A DNA stretch of 61,350 bases. Origin: Nocardia xishanensis NBRC 101358. Its GTDB lineage: Bacteria > Actinomycetota > Actinomycetes > Mycobacteriales > Mycobacteriaceae. Each line of letters begins with the position of its first letter. Position 1 is the stretch's first letter. The notes under the pieces are model-generated. The model ran no database searches. It was given only the letters and a program-made list of their open reading frames with translations, and was not told where the DNA came from. Positions 26,901-33,880 of this stretch are shown in pieces. The position numbers and the translations under genes were made by a program. Where the stretch lies: contig NZ_BDCF01000051.1 in assembly GCF_001613365.1 (NCBI RefSeq), positions 1-61,350 of the forward strand. The letters are read 5' to 3'.

Positions 26901-28552
26901 CCGCGCACAAGGTGTACCCGTGGGTCGCCGAGGTGCGGCACTCGACGCCGGGCGTCGGCCTGATCTCGCCGCCGCCGCACCACGACATCTACTCGATCGA
27001 GGACCTGGCGCAGCTGATCCACGACCTGAAGAACGCGAACCCGCAGGCTCGGATTCACGTGAAACTTGTCGCGGAGCCCGGCGTCGGCACCGTCGCCGCC
27101 GGTGTGTCGAAGGCGCACGCCGACGTCGTGCTGATCTCCGGCCACGACGGCGGCACCGGCGCGTCCCCGCTGACCTCGCTCAAGCACGCGGGCGGTCCCT
27201 GGGAGCTCGGCCTCGCCGAGACCCAGCAGACGTTGCTGCTCAACGGCCTGCGCGACCGCATCGTGGTGCAGGTCGACGGTCAGATGAAGACGGGCCGCGA
27301 CGTCCTGATCGCCGCGCTCCTCGGCGCCGAGGAGTACGGCTTCGCGACCGCTCCGCTGGTGGTATCGGGCTGCATCATGATGCGCGTCTGCCACCTGGAC
27401 ACCTGCCCCGTCGGTGTCGCGACGCAGAACCCGCTGCTGCGCGAACGCTTCACGGGCAAGCCGGAATTCGTCGAGAACTTCTTCCTGTTCATCGCCGAAG
27501 AGGTCCGCGAACTGCTGGCATCGCTCGGCTTCCGCACGCTGGACGAGGCCATCGGCCGGGTCGACATGCTCGACACCTCCAAGGCCAAGGAGCACTGGAA
27601 GGCCAGCAAGCTGGACCTCTCGCCGATCCTGGACGACGTCGAGACGGCGTTCATGTACCAGGACCGCCGCTGCACCAAGTCGCAGGACCACGGCCTGGAC
27701 AAGGCACTCGACCAGCAGCTGATCGTCCAGAGCCGGGACGCGCTGGAGCGCGGCCAGGCGGTGAAGTTCGAGACCAAGATCACGAACGTGAACCGCACGG
27801 TCGGCACCATGCTCGGCCACGAGGTGACCAAGCTGTACGGCGGCACCGGCCTGCCCGACGACACCATCGACATCACGTTCACCGGTTCCGCGGGCAACAG
27901 CTTCGGCGCCTTCGTGCCGGCGGGCATCACGCTGCGGGTGCAGGGTGACGCGAACGACTATGTCGGCAAGGGTCTTTCGGGCGGTCACATCATCGTGCGC
28001 CCGTCGCAGAGCGCGCCGTCGGACTTCGTCGCCGACCAGAACATCATCGCGGGCAACGTGATCCTGTTCGGCGCGACCAGCGGCAAGGCGTTCATCAGCG
28101 GCGTGGTCGGCGAGCGGTTCGCCGTGCGCAACTCGGGCGCCACCGCGGTGGTCGAGGGCGTGGGCGACCACGGCCTCGAGTACATGACCGGCGGCCGGGT
28201 GGTCATCCTCGGCGAGACCGGGCGCAACTTCGGCGCCGGTATGTCCGGCGGTGTCGCGTTCGTGTACGACCCGGACGGCACGTTCGCCGCGCGGGTCAAC
28301 CCGGAACAGACCGACGCGCTCGAGCAGCTCGCGGGTGACGACTTCACCTGGCTGCACGACATCGTGACCGAGCACCGTGACCAGACGGGTTCGGCTGTCG
28401 CCGATCGCATCCTGAGCGATTGGTCGCAGCAGGTGAACCACTTCGTCAAGGTCATGCCGCGCGAATACAAGAAGGTTTTGCTCGCCATCTCCGAAGCTGA
28501 GAAGAGCGGCAAGGACGTGGACGAAGCGATCATGGAGGCCGCACGTGGCTGA
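23906..28552 (+). CDS. gltB: Glutamate synthase (NADPH) large subunit
   Basis: A 1,548-residue GOGAT alpha subunit. It opens with the class II amidotransferase domain whose nucleophile is Cys25 in DACGVAF, preceded by a 24-residue propeptide. A central domain, the FMN/2-oxoglutarate barrel (STGAMSYGSIS, GEGGQLPAHKV, GHDGGTGASP) and the C-terminal GXGXG helix follow. Cysteines of the 3Fe-4S cluster are in MMRVCHLDTCPVG. With GltD it makes two glutamates from glutamine and 2-oxoglutarate. The ATG at 23906 puts the propeptide at normal length; the frame is open much further upstream. Its stop overlaps gltD by 8 nt. Confidence 0.98.
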   Translation: MTQLPGHRSPGPIGLYDPANEHDACGVAFVVDMHGRRSRDIVDKAITALLNLEHRGAAGAEPNSGDGAGILIQIPDRFFRAIVDFELPAEGSYASGIAFLPQARREAARAAYGVEKIVKEEGLEVLGWREVPIDESSLGALSRDAMPTFRQIFIASPKGAAEQLSGMDLERRAYVIRKRVEHELGSQGAGEGAVGRESVYFPSLSGQTFVYKGMFTTPQLRAFYLDLQDGRVESALGIVHSRFSTNTFPSWPLAHPFRRVAHNGEINTVTGNENWMRAREALLNSDVFGTDSAGKNRLEKIFPVCTPGASDTARFDEVLELLHLGGRSLPHAVLMMIPEAWERNENMDPQRRAFYEYHSMLMEPWDGPASVCFTDGTVIGAVLDRNGLRPSRIWVTDDGLVVMASEVGVLDIDQSKVVKKARLQPGRMFLVDTSKGRIVTDDEVKSELAAEHPYQQWLDEGVTRLADLPDRPHVHMSHDRVLIRQQIFGYTNEELNLLISPMAKSGLEALGSMGTDTPIAVLSARPRLLFDYFSQLFAQVTNPPLDAIREEVVTSLKRNIGPEADLMHPGPESCKQIAIEQPILDNDELAKLVHINDDGSRPELRSVVVRGLYPVKKGGKGLRKALQAINTQVSAAIDGGARIIVLSDRESNEKLAPIPSLLLTSSVHHHLVRERTRTKVGLIVEAGDAREVHHMAMLVGFGAAAINPYMAFETIEDMLERGALDLGTGSLESDFRKAVANFNKAAGKGVLKVMSKMGISTLASYNGAQLFQVIGLSQDLVDEYFTGLRSHLDGIGLDEIADDVAARHRVAFLENRNERAHRDLEVGGEYQWRREGEYHLFNPDTVFKLQHATRSGQYSIFKEYTKLVDDQSERLASLRGLFKFKTGQRAPISIDEVEPASEIVKRFSTGAMSYGSISAEAHETLAIAMNRLGGRSNSGEGGEHPARFEVEDNGDWRRSAIKQVASGRFGVTAHYLTNCTDIQIKMAQGAKPGEGGQLPAHKVYPWVAEVRHSTPGVGLISPPPHHDIYSIEDLAQLIHDLKNANPQARIHVKLVAEPGVGTVAAGVSKAHADVVLISGHDGGTGASPLTSLKHAGGPWELGLAETQQTLLLNGLRDRIVVQVDGQMKTGRDVLIAALLGAEEYGFATAPLVVSGCIMMRVCHLDTCPVGVATQNPLLRERFTGKPEFVENFFLFIAEEVRELLASLGFRTLDEAIGRVDMLDTSKAKEHWKASKLDLSPILDDVETAFMYQDRRCTKSQDHGLDKALDQQLIVQSRDALERGQAVKFETKITNVNRTVGTMLGHEVTKLYGGTGLPDDTIDITFTGSAGNSFGAFVPAGITLRVQGDANDYVGKGLSGGHIIVRPSQSAPSDFVADQNIIAGNVILFGATSGKAFISGVVGERFAVRNSGATAVVEGVGDHGLEYMTGGRVVILGETGRNFGAGMSGGVAFVYDPDGTFAARVNPEQTDALEQLAGDDFTWLHDIVTEHRDQTGSAVADRILSDWSQQVNHFVKVMPREYKKVLLAISEAEKSGKDVDEAIMEAARG

Positions 28553-30014
28553 CCCACAAGGATTTCTGAAGCACACCTCGCGGGAACTGCCCAAGCGGCG
28601 TCCGGTTCCGCTGCGCCTGATGGACTGGAAAGAGGTCTACGAGGAGAAGTTCTCCCACGACACTCTGCAGACCCAGGCCAGCCGGTGCATGGACTGCGGT
28701 ATCCCGTTCTGTCACAACGGCTGTCCGCTCGGGAACCTGATTCCCGAGTGGAACGACCTCGTGTACAAGGGCCAGTGGCGGGAGGGCATCGACCGCCTGC
28801 ACGCGACCAACAACTTCCCTGAGTTCACCGGTCGCCTGTGCCCGGCGCCGTGTGAGGCGTCCTGCGTCCTCGGCATCAACCAGGACCCGGTGACGATCAA
28901 GCAGGTCGAGGTCGAGCTCATCGAGAACGCCTTCGACGAGGGCTGGGTGACCCCGGTCTACCCGACCCGCATCACCGGCAAGAAGGTCGCCGTCGTCGGC
29001 TCCGGCCCGGCCGGCCTCGCCGCCGCACAGCAGCTGACCCGCGCAGGTCACACCGTGACCGTGTTCGAGCGCGCCGACCGCATCGGCGGCCTGCTGCGCT
29101 ACGGCATCCCGGAATTCAAGATGGAGAAGCGCTTCATCGACCGCCGTCTCGCGCAGATGGAGGCCGAGGGCACCATCTTCAAGACCGGCGTGAACGTCGG
29201 CGTCGACATCACCGCCGATGAGCTGCGCGAGCAGTTCGACGCGGTCGTGCTGGCGGGCGGCGCCACCCTGGCCCGCGACCTGCCGATCCCCGGCCGGGAG
29301 CTGGACGGCATCCACCAGGCGATGGAGTTCCTGCCCTGGGCCAACCGGGTGCAACTGGGCGACGACGTCACCGACGCCGAAGGCCTGCCGCCGATCCACG
29401 CCAAGGGCAAGAAGGTCGTCATCATCGGTGGCGGCGACACCGGCGCCGACTGCCTCGGCACCTCGCACCGCCAGGGCGCCGAGTCGGTGCACCAGTTCGA
29501 GATCATGCCGCGTCCGCCGGAGGAGCGCGCCGCCTCCACCCCGTGGCCGACCTACCCGCTGATGTACCGGGTTTCCTCGGCGCACGAGGAGGGCGGCGAG
29601 CGGGTGTTCTCCGTGAACACCGAGCGTTTCGTCGGCGCGGACGGCAAGGTCACCGGCCTGGAGGCGCACGAGGTCAAGATGGTCAACGGCCGCTTCGAGA
29701 AGGTCGACGGCACCGACTTCACCCTCGAGGCCGATCTGGTGCTGCTGGCCATGGGCTTCGTCGGACCCGAGAAGCCGGGCCTGCTCAGCGATCTCGGTGT
29801 CGGCTACGACCAGCGTGGCAACGTCCAGCGCGACAAGAACTGGGCCACAAACATTCCCGGCGTCTTCGTCGCCGGTGACATGGGCCGCGGCCAGTCGCTG
29901 ATCGTCTGGGCCATCGCCGAAGGCCGCGCCGCGGCCTCCGCGGTCGACCAGTTCCTCGAGGGCGAGACGGCGCTGCCCGCGCCGGTCACCCCGACGATGG
30001 TCGCCCAGCGCTGA
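28545..30014 (+). CDS. gltD: Glutamate synthase (NADPH) small subunit
   Basis: A 489-residue GOGAT beta subunit. The N-terminal adrenodoxin-like region holds the 4Fe-4S cysteines (CMDCGIPFCHNGC, CPAPCEASC). An FAD-binding motif VVGSGPAGLAAA lies near residue 150 and an NADPH-binding motif IIGGGDTGADC near 295. It passes electrons from NADPH through FAD and Fe-S clusters to GltB. The GTG start has GGAGG upstream and overlaps the gltB stop, so the two are coupled at 1:1 ratio. A terminator follows directly. Confidence 0.97.
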   Translation: MADPQGFLKHTSRELPKRRPVPLRLMDWKEVYEEKFSHDTLQTQASRCMDCGIPFCHNGCPLGNLIPEWNDLVYKGQWREGIDRLHATNNFPEFTGRLCPAPCEASCVLGINQDPVTIKQVEVELIENAFDEGWVTPVYPTRITGKKVAVVGSGPAGLAAAQQLTRAGHTVTVFERADRIGGLLRYGIPEFKMEKRFIDRRLAQMEAEGTIFKTGVNVGVDITADELREQFDAVVLAGGATLARDLPIPGRELDGIHQAMEFLPWANRVQLGDDVTDAEGLPPIHAKGKKVVIIGGGDTGADCLGTSHRQGAESVHQFEIMPRPPEERAASTPWPTYPLMYRVSSAHEEGGERVFSVNTERFVGADGKVTGLEAHEVKMVNGRFEKVDGTDFTLEADLVLLAMGFVGPEKPGLLSDLGVGYDQRGNVQRDKNWATNIPGVFVAGDMGRGQSLIVWAIAEGRAAASAVDQFLEGETALPAPVTPTMVAQR

Positions 30015-30037
30015 TCTTCGCCTGAAGCAAACGTAAG

Positions 30038-30066
30038 GCGCCCGTGGACAACTCGTCCACGGGCGC
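30038..30066 (+). terminator. Intrinsic terminator of gltBD
   Basis: A perfect 12-bp stem GCGCCCGTGGAC/GTCCACGGGCGC with a 5-nt loop (AACTC) is followed by TTTCCTGT, 24 nt after the gltD stop. Confidence 0.9.
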
Positions 30067-30309
30067 TTTCCTGTATTCGCTGTCGGAAATCGGACACATG
30101 GCGAGCCTGAATGGCGAATGGGGCGCGCGAGCCCTATTGTGATCAACGGCGTGCGGCCGACCTGCGGGCTCGTGCACGTCGTACAGGCGTTAACGCGGTG
30201 GGTGACTCGGGTCGACTTCGCATTGGGACGACATCCATCGCGTTCAGCATGTGAGCGGCAACTCGACGGGGAGCGCCCCATCACCGGGGCCAGGTTGAAC
30301 TGGAGCAGT

Positions 30310-31206
30310 ATGCAGTTGAAGAAGCTTGTCGCGGCCATGGGCGCGTCCGCGGCGATCGCGTCCGGCTTGGTGTTCGGCAGTGGAACCGCGGCCGCGGACA
30401 ACTGCCCCAGCCTCTATGTGGTGGCCATTCCCGGCACCTGGGAGACCGGTCACGACAAGACGCCGCAGCCCGGCATGCTGGCGGGCGTCACTCGCGGCCT
30501 GCCCCGCTCGGTCGACGTCGACTACGTGACCTACGCGGCGACCGCCTTCCCTTGGGAGGGTGAGGTTTACGGCAACTCGAAGAAAGAGGCGGTCAGCGCG
30601 GCGCGCGGGCTGATCGGCGAGGTGGCCCAGCGTTGCGGCGCGACGAAGATCGCGCTGGTCGGCTACAGCCAGGGCGCGGACGCCGCCGGTGATCTCGCGG
30701 CCGAGATCGGCACCGGCCTCGGCGTTGTCTCGCCCGATCGCGTCGCGGGCGTCGGCCTGATCTCCGACCCGCGCCGCTCGCCGACCGACGTCCAGGTCGG
30801 TCCGGTGGCGCCCGGCGCGGGCGCCGGTGGGGCCCGGGTCGGCGGCTTCGGCTGGGTGAGCGACCGCACTCGCACCATCTGCGCGGTCGACGACCTGTAC
30901 TGCGCGACCGCGACCGACGACTTCGTCACCCGTTTCGCCGGCTTCCTCGCCCAGAGCTCGGACGCCAACCCGGCCAACATCTGGCGCTACCAGCTCGAGG
31001 CGGGCGCGATCATCAACGACCTGATGGCGTTCGGCGGCGTGCCCACCCTCCAGTCGCAGCTCACCGACACGGCGAACCAGCAGCGCGCCAAGGACCTGGA
31101 GCGTTTCTACCGTTCGCAGGCGCACACCGTGTACGGCAGCTACTCGGTCGGCGGCGGGCAGACCGCGATCTCCTGGATGCACAACTGGCTCGCGGGCATG
31201 GCCTGA
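30310..31206 (+). CDS. Secreted cutinase-family serine esterase
   Basis: A 298-residue alpha/beta hydrolase with a signal peptide (LVAAMGASAAIASGLVFG, likely cut after TAAA). The nucleophile is in GYSQG (about residue 119), the Asp is probably in the CAVDDLYC disulphide loop and the His is in SWMHNW near the end, as in actinobacterial cutinase-like proteins (Culp family). These hydrolyse lipid esters at the cell surface; some have phospholipase A or Tween esterase activity. The ATG at 30310 places the signal peptide correctly; in-frame upstream codons are not needed. It is a single-gene unit with its own terminator. Confidence 0.93.
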   Translation: MQLKKLVAAMGASAAIASGLVFGSGTAAADNCPSLYVVAIPGTWETGHDKTPQPGMLAGVTRGLPRSVDVDYVTYAATAFPWEGEVYGNSKKEAVSAARGLIGEVAQRCGATKIALVGYSQGADAAGDLAAEIGTGLGVVSPDRVAGVGLISDPRRSPTDVQVGPVAPGAGAGGARVGGFGWVSDRTRTICAVDDLYCATATDDFVTRFAGFLAQSSDANPANIWRYQLEAGAIINDLMAFGGVPTLQSQLTDTANQQRAKDLERFYRSQAHTVYGSYSVGGGQTAISWMHNWLAGMA

Positions 31207-31223
31207 TCGGTCCACGGACACAG

Positions 31224-31260
31224 CGAAGGCCACCTTCCCCCGTGCGGAGGGTGGCCTTCG
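31224..31260 (+). terminator. Terminator of the cutinase gene
   Basis: A 14-bp stem CGAAGGCCACCTTC/GAGGGTGGCCTTCG (one G-T pair) with a 9-nt loop starts 18 nt after the stop. Confidence 0.88.
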
Positions 31261-31291
31261 TCGTTGCTGATCAGCCCACACTGCCGCCGCC

Positions 31292-31612
31292 CTACTTGGT
31301 CGGCGGGATTCCCTCCCGGTGAACGCGGGGCCCGGCGCCGGGCGTGGTGTAGTAGTCCGCCTCGTGGGAATTCGGCCTGTCGTGGTCCGGCCTGTTGCCC
31401 GGTCGCCCGGGGTACCCACCCGAATGCGGGCGGCTGACATCGGTGCCTTCCAGCGCCAGACCCTCCGTCCCCTGCTGAACCTGAGCGGTGTCGGCCGCGG
31501 GCGCTTCCGCACTGGCCGTCGCCGCCACCGCGGACAAAGGAACGGTCACCATCGCGCCCGCCACGGCGGCTCGGATGGCTCCTCGGCGCGCATTCTTCGT
31601 CTTGGAAAACAT
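31292..31612 (-). CDS. Small secreted protein of unknown function
   Basis: A 106-residue protein with a signal peptide (basic KTKNARRGAIR, then AAVAGAMVTVPLSAVAA, cleavage near ASA) and a hydrophilic mature part of about 70 residues rich in Pro, Gly, Arg and His (SGGYPGRPGNRPDHDRP). The ATG at 31612 has AAGGGAG 7-8 nt upstream and is preferred over a TTG two codons earlier. I do not recognise a family. It is followed on the other side by the cutinase terminator. Confidence 0.65.
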   Translation of the reverse strand: MFSKTKNARRGAIRAAVAGAMVTVPLSAVAATASAEAPAADTAQVQQGTEGLALEGTDVSRPHSGGYPGRPGNRPDHDRPNSHEADYYTTPGAGPRVHREGIPPTK

Positions 31613-31737
31613 TCGCAACTCCCTTCTCTCAGAGCGTGAGTCGCGGGTGACTCACGAACTCCCATCGAAGGGCTTGGCGCTGTGACCGGGGTGCGACGAT
31701 TCTGGTAGTCGGCTGTGAGGGGCGGGCTTCGCTGTGA

Positions 31738-32006
31738 ATCCGCGGCCGACGTTAACGGCGGCGCGTCTGCCTGCGATTCCACGGCCGCTGTTGCGAGGCA
31801 ACAGGTTTTGCTCGATCCGCGGCCGACGTTAACAGCGGCGGGCTTTCCGCGATCCCGGCGGTCGATGTCGCGAGGCAACAGGCCCCACTCGATCCGCGGC
31901 CGACGTTAATGTCGGCGGGCTCTTCCGCGATCCCGGCGGTCGATGTTGTGGGCGGTAGGTCCCACTGAATCCGCGGCCGAGGTCGACTTGGGCGGCCCCG
32001 CCCGCG
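31738..32006. repeat. 77-bp tandem repeat array B
   Basis: ATCCGCGGCCGA recurs at 31738, 31815, 31892 and 31969, exactly 77 bp apart. Each unit is an imperfect dimer of about 38+39 bp: one half begins GATCCGCGGCCGACGTTAA, the other GATCCCGGCGGTCGATGT followed by CGAGGCAACAGG. The second half closely matches the last 12 codons of the histidine-phosphatase gene that starts right after the array (GATCAGCGGCCGATGTTACG at 32006). The sequence is unrelated to array A. Confidence 0.9.
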
Positions 32007-32007
32007 A

Positions 32008-32637
32008 TCAGCGGCCGATGTTACGGGGCAACAGGTCCCACACGTGGCCGTTCTCGTTGACGGTCGCGGCGGAGCGGCGGCCGGTGCGGGAGAACAGGAT
32101 TCGGGTCACCGAGCAGTAGTCGATCGGGAAGGTCAGCGGCCGCGGCAGGCCGAGTACTTCCTGCAACAGCACGTTGATCACGCCGCCGTGCGCGAAGGCG
32201 ACCACGGTATCGGCCGGATCGGTGCTCGCGGCGATCTCCGTCACGGCATCGCGCACCCGGTGCACGAACGCGGGACCGTCGATCTGCTCCGGCAGATATC
32301 CGGCCTTGATCCGTTCGTAGGCGTCGCGGAACTCCAGCTTGGCGTCCTCGATCGGAATGTAGGCGGGCAGGTCGCGATCGTATTCGGCCAGGTCGTCCAC
32401 GATCTCCACCGGCAGGCCCAGCTTGGCGGCCGTCGGCGCCGCGGTCTCCCGCGCCCGCCGTTGCGGACTGCTCAACACCCGCGCGATCCGATGGTGGCTC
32501 AATGCGCCGGGCACGCGCTCCGCCTGCTCACGCCCCACCTCCGACAGCTCGGGATCGGCGGGACCGGACGCGCTCAACACCCGAAGCGGCTGCGCATGGC
32601 GAACGAGAATCAACTGCACCCACCCACTGTGCCGCAT
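32008..32637 (-). CDS. Histidine phosphatase family protein
   Basis: A 209-residue phosphoglycerate-mutase-like phosphatase. The phosphate-accepting motif is LVRHAQP near residue 14, and the second catalytic His is in AFAHGGV near 150. The branch-1 fold includes SSPQRRARETA. Substrates of this family range from small phosphometabolites to proteins and cannot be read here. The ATG at 32637 or the GTG at 32619 could be the start; the domain begins right after the latter. Its 3' end is the apparent source of array B. Confidence 0.9.
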   Translation of the reverse strand: MRHSGWVQLILVRHAQPLRVLSASGPADPELSEVGREQAERVPGALSHHRIARVLSSPQRRARETAAPTAAKLGLPVEIVDDLAEYDRDLPAYIPIEDAKLEFRDAYERIKAGYLPEQIDGPAFVHRVRDAVTEIAASTDPADTVVAFAHGGVINVLLQEVLGLPRPLTFPIDYCSVTRILFSRTGRRSAATVNENGHVWDLLPRNIGR

Positions 32638-32792
32638 GCTCCCGCGGCCGTCCGGCCCAGGTGGCGTTGTCAGGCGGGAGAAGCTCTGGGGCCCGGGCTT
32701 CGACTCGGGTTTTCGCTATGCATCTCTGTTGTTCACTTCAGGCAGTGCTTTTCGGATACATCGCGTCGAAGTGCGGTGACATACTCGTCGCC

Positions 32793-33371
32793 GTGACCGC
32801 CGAACCGTTTCCGCAGTGGTTGCGTCCGCCGCCCGGCGGGTTCGTCGCCGAGGACCTGGACCGCCTGCCCGATCTGCCACCACACACCGAGTTGATCGAC
32901 GGGAGCTTCGTCTTCGCGTCCCCGCGGGTGAAGTTCCACGTGCAGGTCATCTCATTGCTCGAATCGGCCCTGGGTCGCCTGGCGCCCGCGGGCATGAGGG
33001 TTCGTCGCGAGATGACCGTCACGCTCGGCCGGGACCAGCGGCCCGAGCCGGATGTGCTGGTGGTGCGTGCGCACACCGATGGCGGTCTGGAAAGGACCAC
33101 CTATTGGCCCGATGAAGTCGTGCTGGCCGTTGAGGTCGTGTCGATCGAATCCCGGACTCGGGATCGCGAGCGGAAACCTCAGCTGTACGCCAAGGCCGGT
33201 ATCGCATACTTCTGGCGAGTGGAGAACGGCGACGGGCACCCGGTCGTTTACGTGTACGAACTCGACCCCGCGACAAAGACTTACGCGCTCACCGGCATCC
33301 ACCACGACCGCCTGCGCCTGAGCGTCCCGTTTCATATCGACATCGACCTGACCGGGATCGGCCGGAGGTAG
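32793..33371 (+). CDS. Uma2-family (DUF820) restriction-endonuclease-like protein
   Basis: A 192-residue protein of the Uma2/DUF820 family, which has a PD-(D/E)XK nuclease fold. The hallmarks are ELIDGSFVF near residue 40, RPEPDVLVV near 90, LAVEVVSIESRTRDRERKPQLYAKAGIAYFW with the Asp/Glu-Val-Xaa-Ser core, and a C-terminal beta region. Such genes are abundant in cyanobacteria and actinobacteria, often near mobile elements, and their role is unclear. GTG at 32793 lies 7 nt after CATACT, which looks like a leaderless -10. It is divergent from the phosphatase gene. Confidence 0.88.
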   Translation: MTAEPFPQWLRPPPGGFVAEDLDRLPDLPPHTELIDGSFVFASPRVKFHVQVISLLESALGRLAPAGMRVRREMTVTLGRDQRPEPDVLVVRAHTDGGLERTTYWPDEVVLAVEVVSIESRTRDRERKPQLYAKAGIAYFWRVENGDGHPVVYVYELDPATKTYALTGIHHDRLRLSVPFHIDIDLTGIGRR

Positions 33372-33486
33372 TCCGGCCGAACCGACTCGGCCGCCGACCT
33401 CCACGCGGACCGAGCCGATTCCGCGCCGCACACGAAAGCCTAGAATGCCTACGCGGCCCGGGCTTTCCGCGCGAACAGCGACCCGA

Positions 33487-33771
33487 TCAGTGCTGGCCGT
33501 AGGGCGGCTGGCCCGGCTGGCCGTAGGGCGGCTGGCCGTTCGGAGGCTGCTGGTTGCCCTGCTTGCGCTTGTTGAGCAGCAGGTAGATGCCAACGCCGAT
33601 GGCGACGACCACGAGAAGGCAGCAGATGCCGCCGAAGAGCAGACCGCTGTTGCTCTTCTTCTTTTTCTTCGCCGCGTACTCCATGGCCGTTGTCCAGGTG
33701 TCCGGGCTCGCCCACACGGACGGATCCAGCAGGCCGGCATTGGTCAACAGGTCAACGTACATATGTCCCAT
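33487..33771 (-). CDS. Small membrane protein with Pro/Gly/Gln tail
   Basis: A 94-residue protein. An N-terminal segment of about 30 residues is followed by a KKKKK basic stretch, one membrane helix (LLFGGICCLLVVVAIGVGIYLLL) with two adjacent Cys, and a tail of PPNGQPPYGQPGQ repeats. The basic run before the helix predicts the N-terminus in the cytoplasm and the tail outside. ATG at 33771 is chosen; ATG at 33762 is possible. No family is recognised. Confidence 0.55.
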   Translation of the reverse strand: MGHMYVDLLTNAGLLDPSVWASPDTWTTAMEYAAKKKKKSNSGLLFGGICCLLVVVAIGVGIYLLLNKRKQGNQQPPNGQPPYGQPGQPPYGQH

Positions 33772-33880
33772 CCCGATCGTCGAAGGTATCGGCCTCCTCC
33801 CGGAGCCGAGTCTCAAAGGTTATCGGCAGCTGTCGATCACCGTTAATCCTTCGACGGTGCAGTCCCTCATAGTGAGATCC

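Noticed and set aside
23930..28594. A 1,554-codon open frame antisense to gltB
   Set aside because: It mirrors the codon structure of gltB, has low-complexity Arg/Val/Asp composition and no family motif; high GC at third positions keeps the antisense frame open.
32793..33371. Transposon-linked nuclease as a sign of a mobile element
   Set aside because: Uma2-like genes often sit near mobile DNA, but no transposase, terminal repeats or integrase is visible here.
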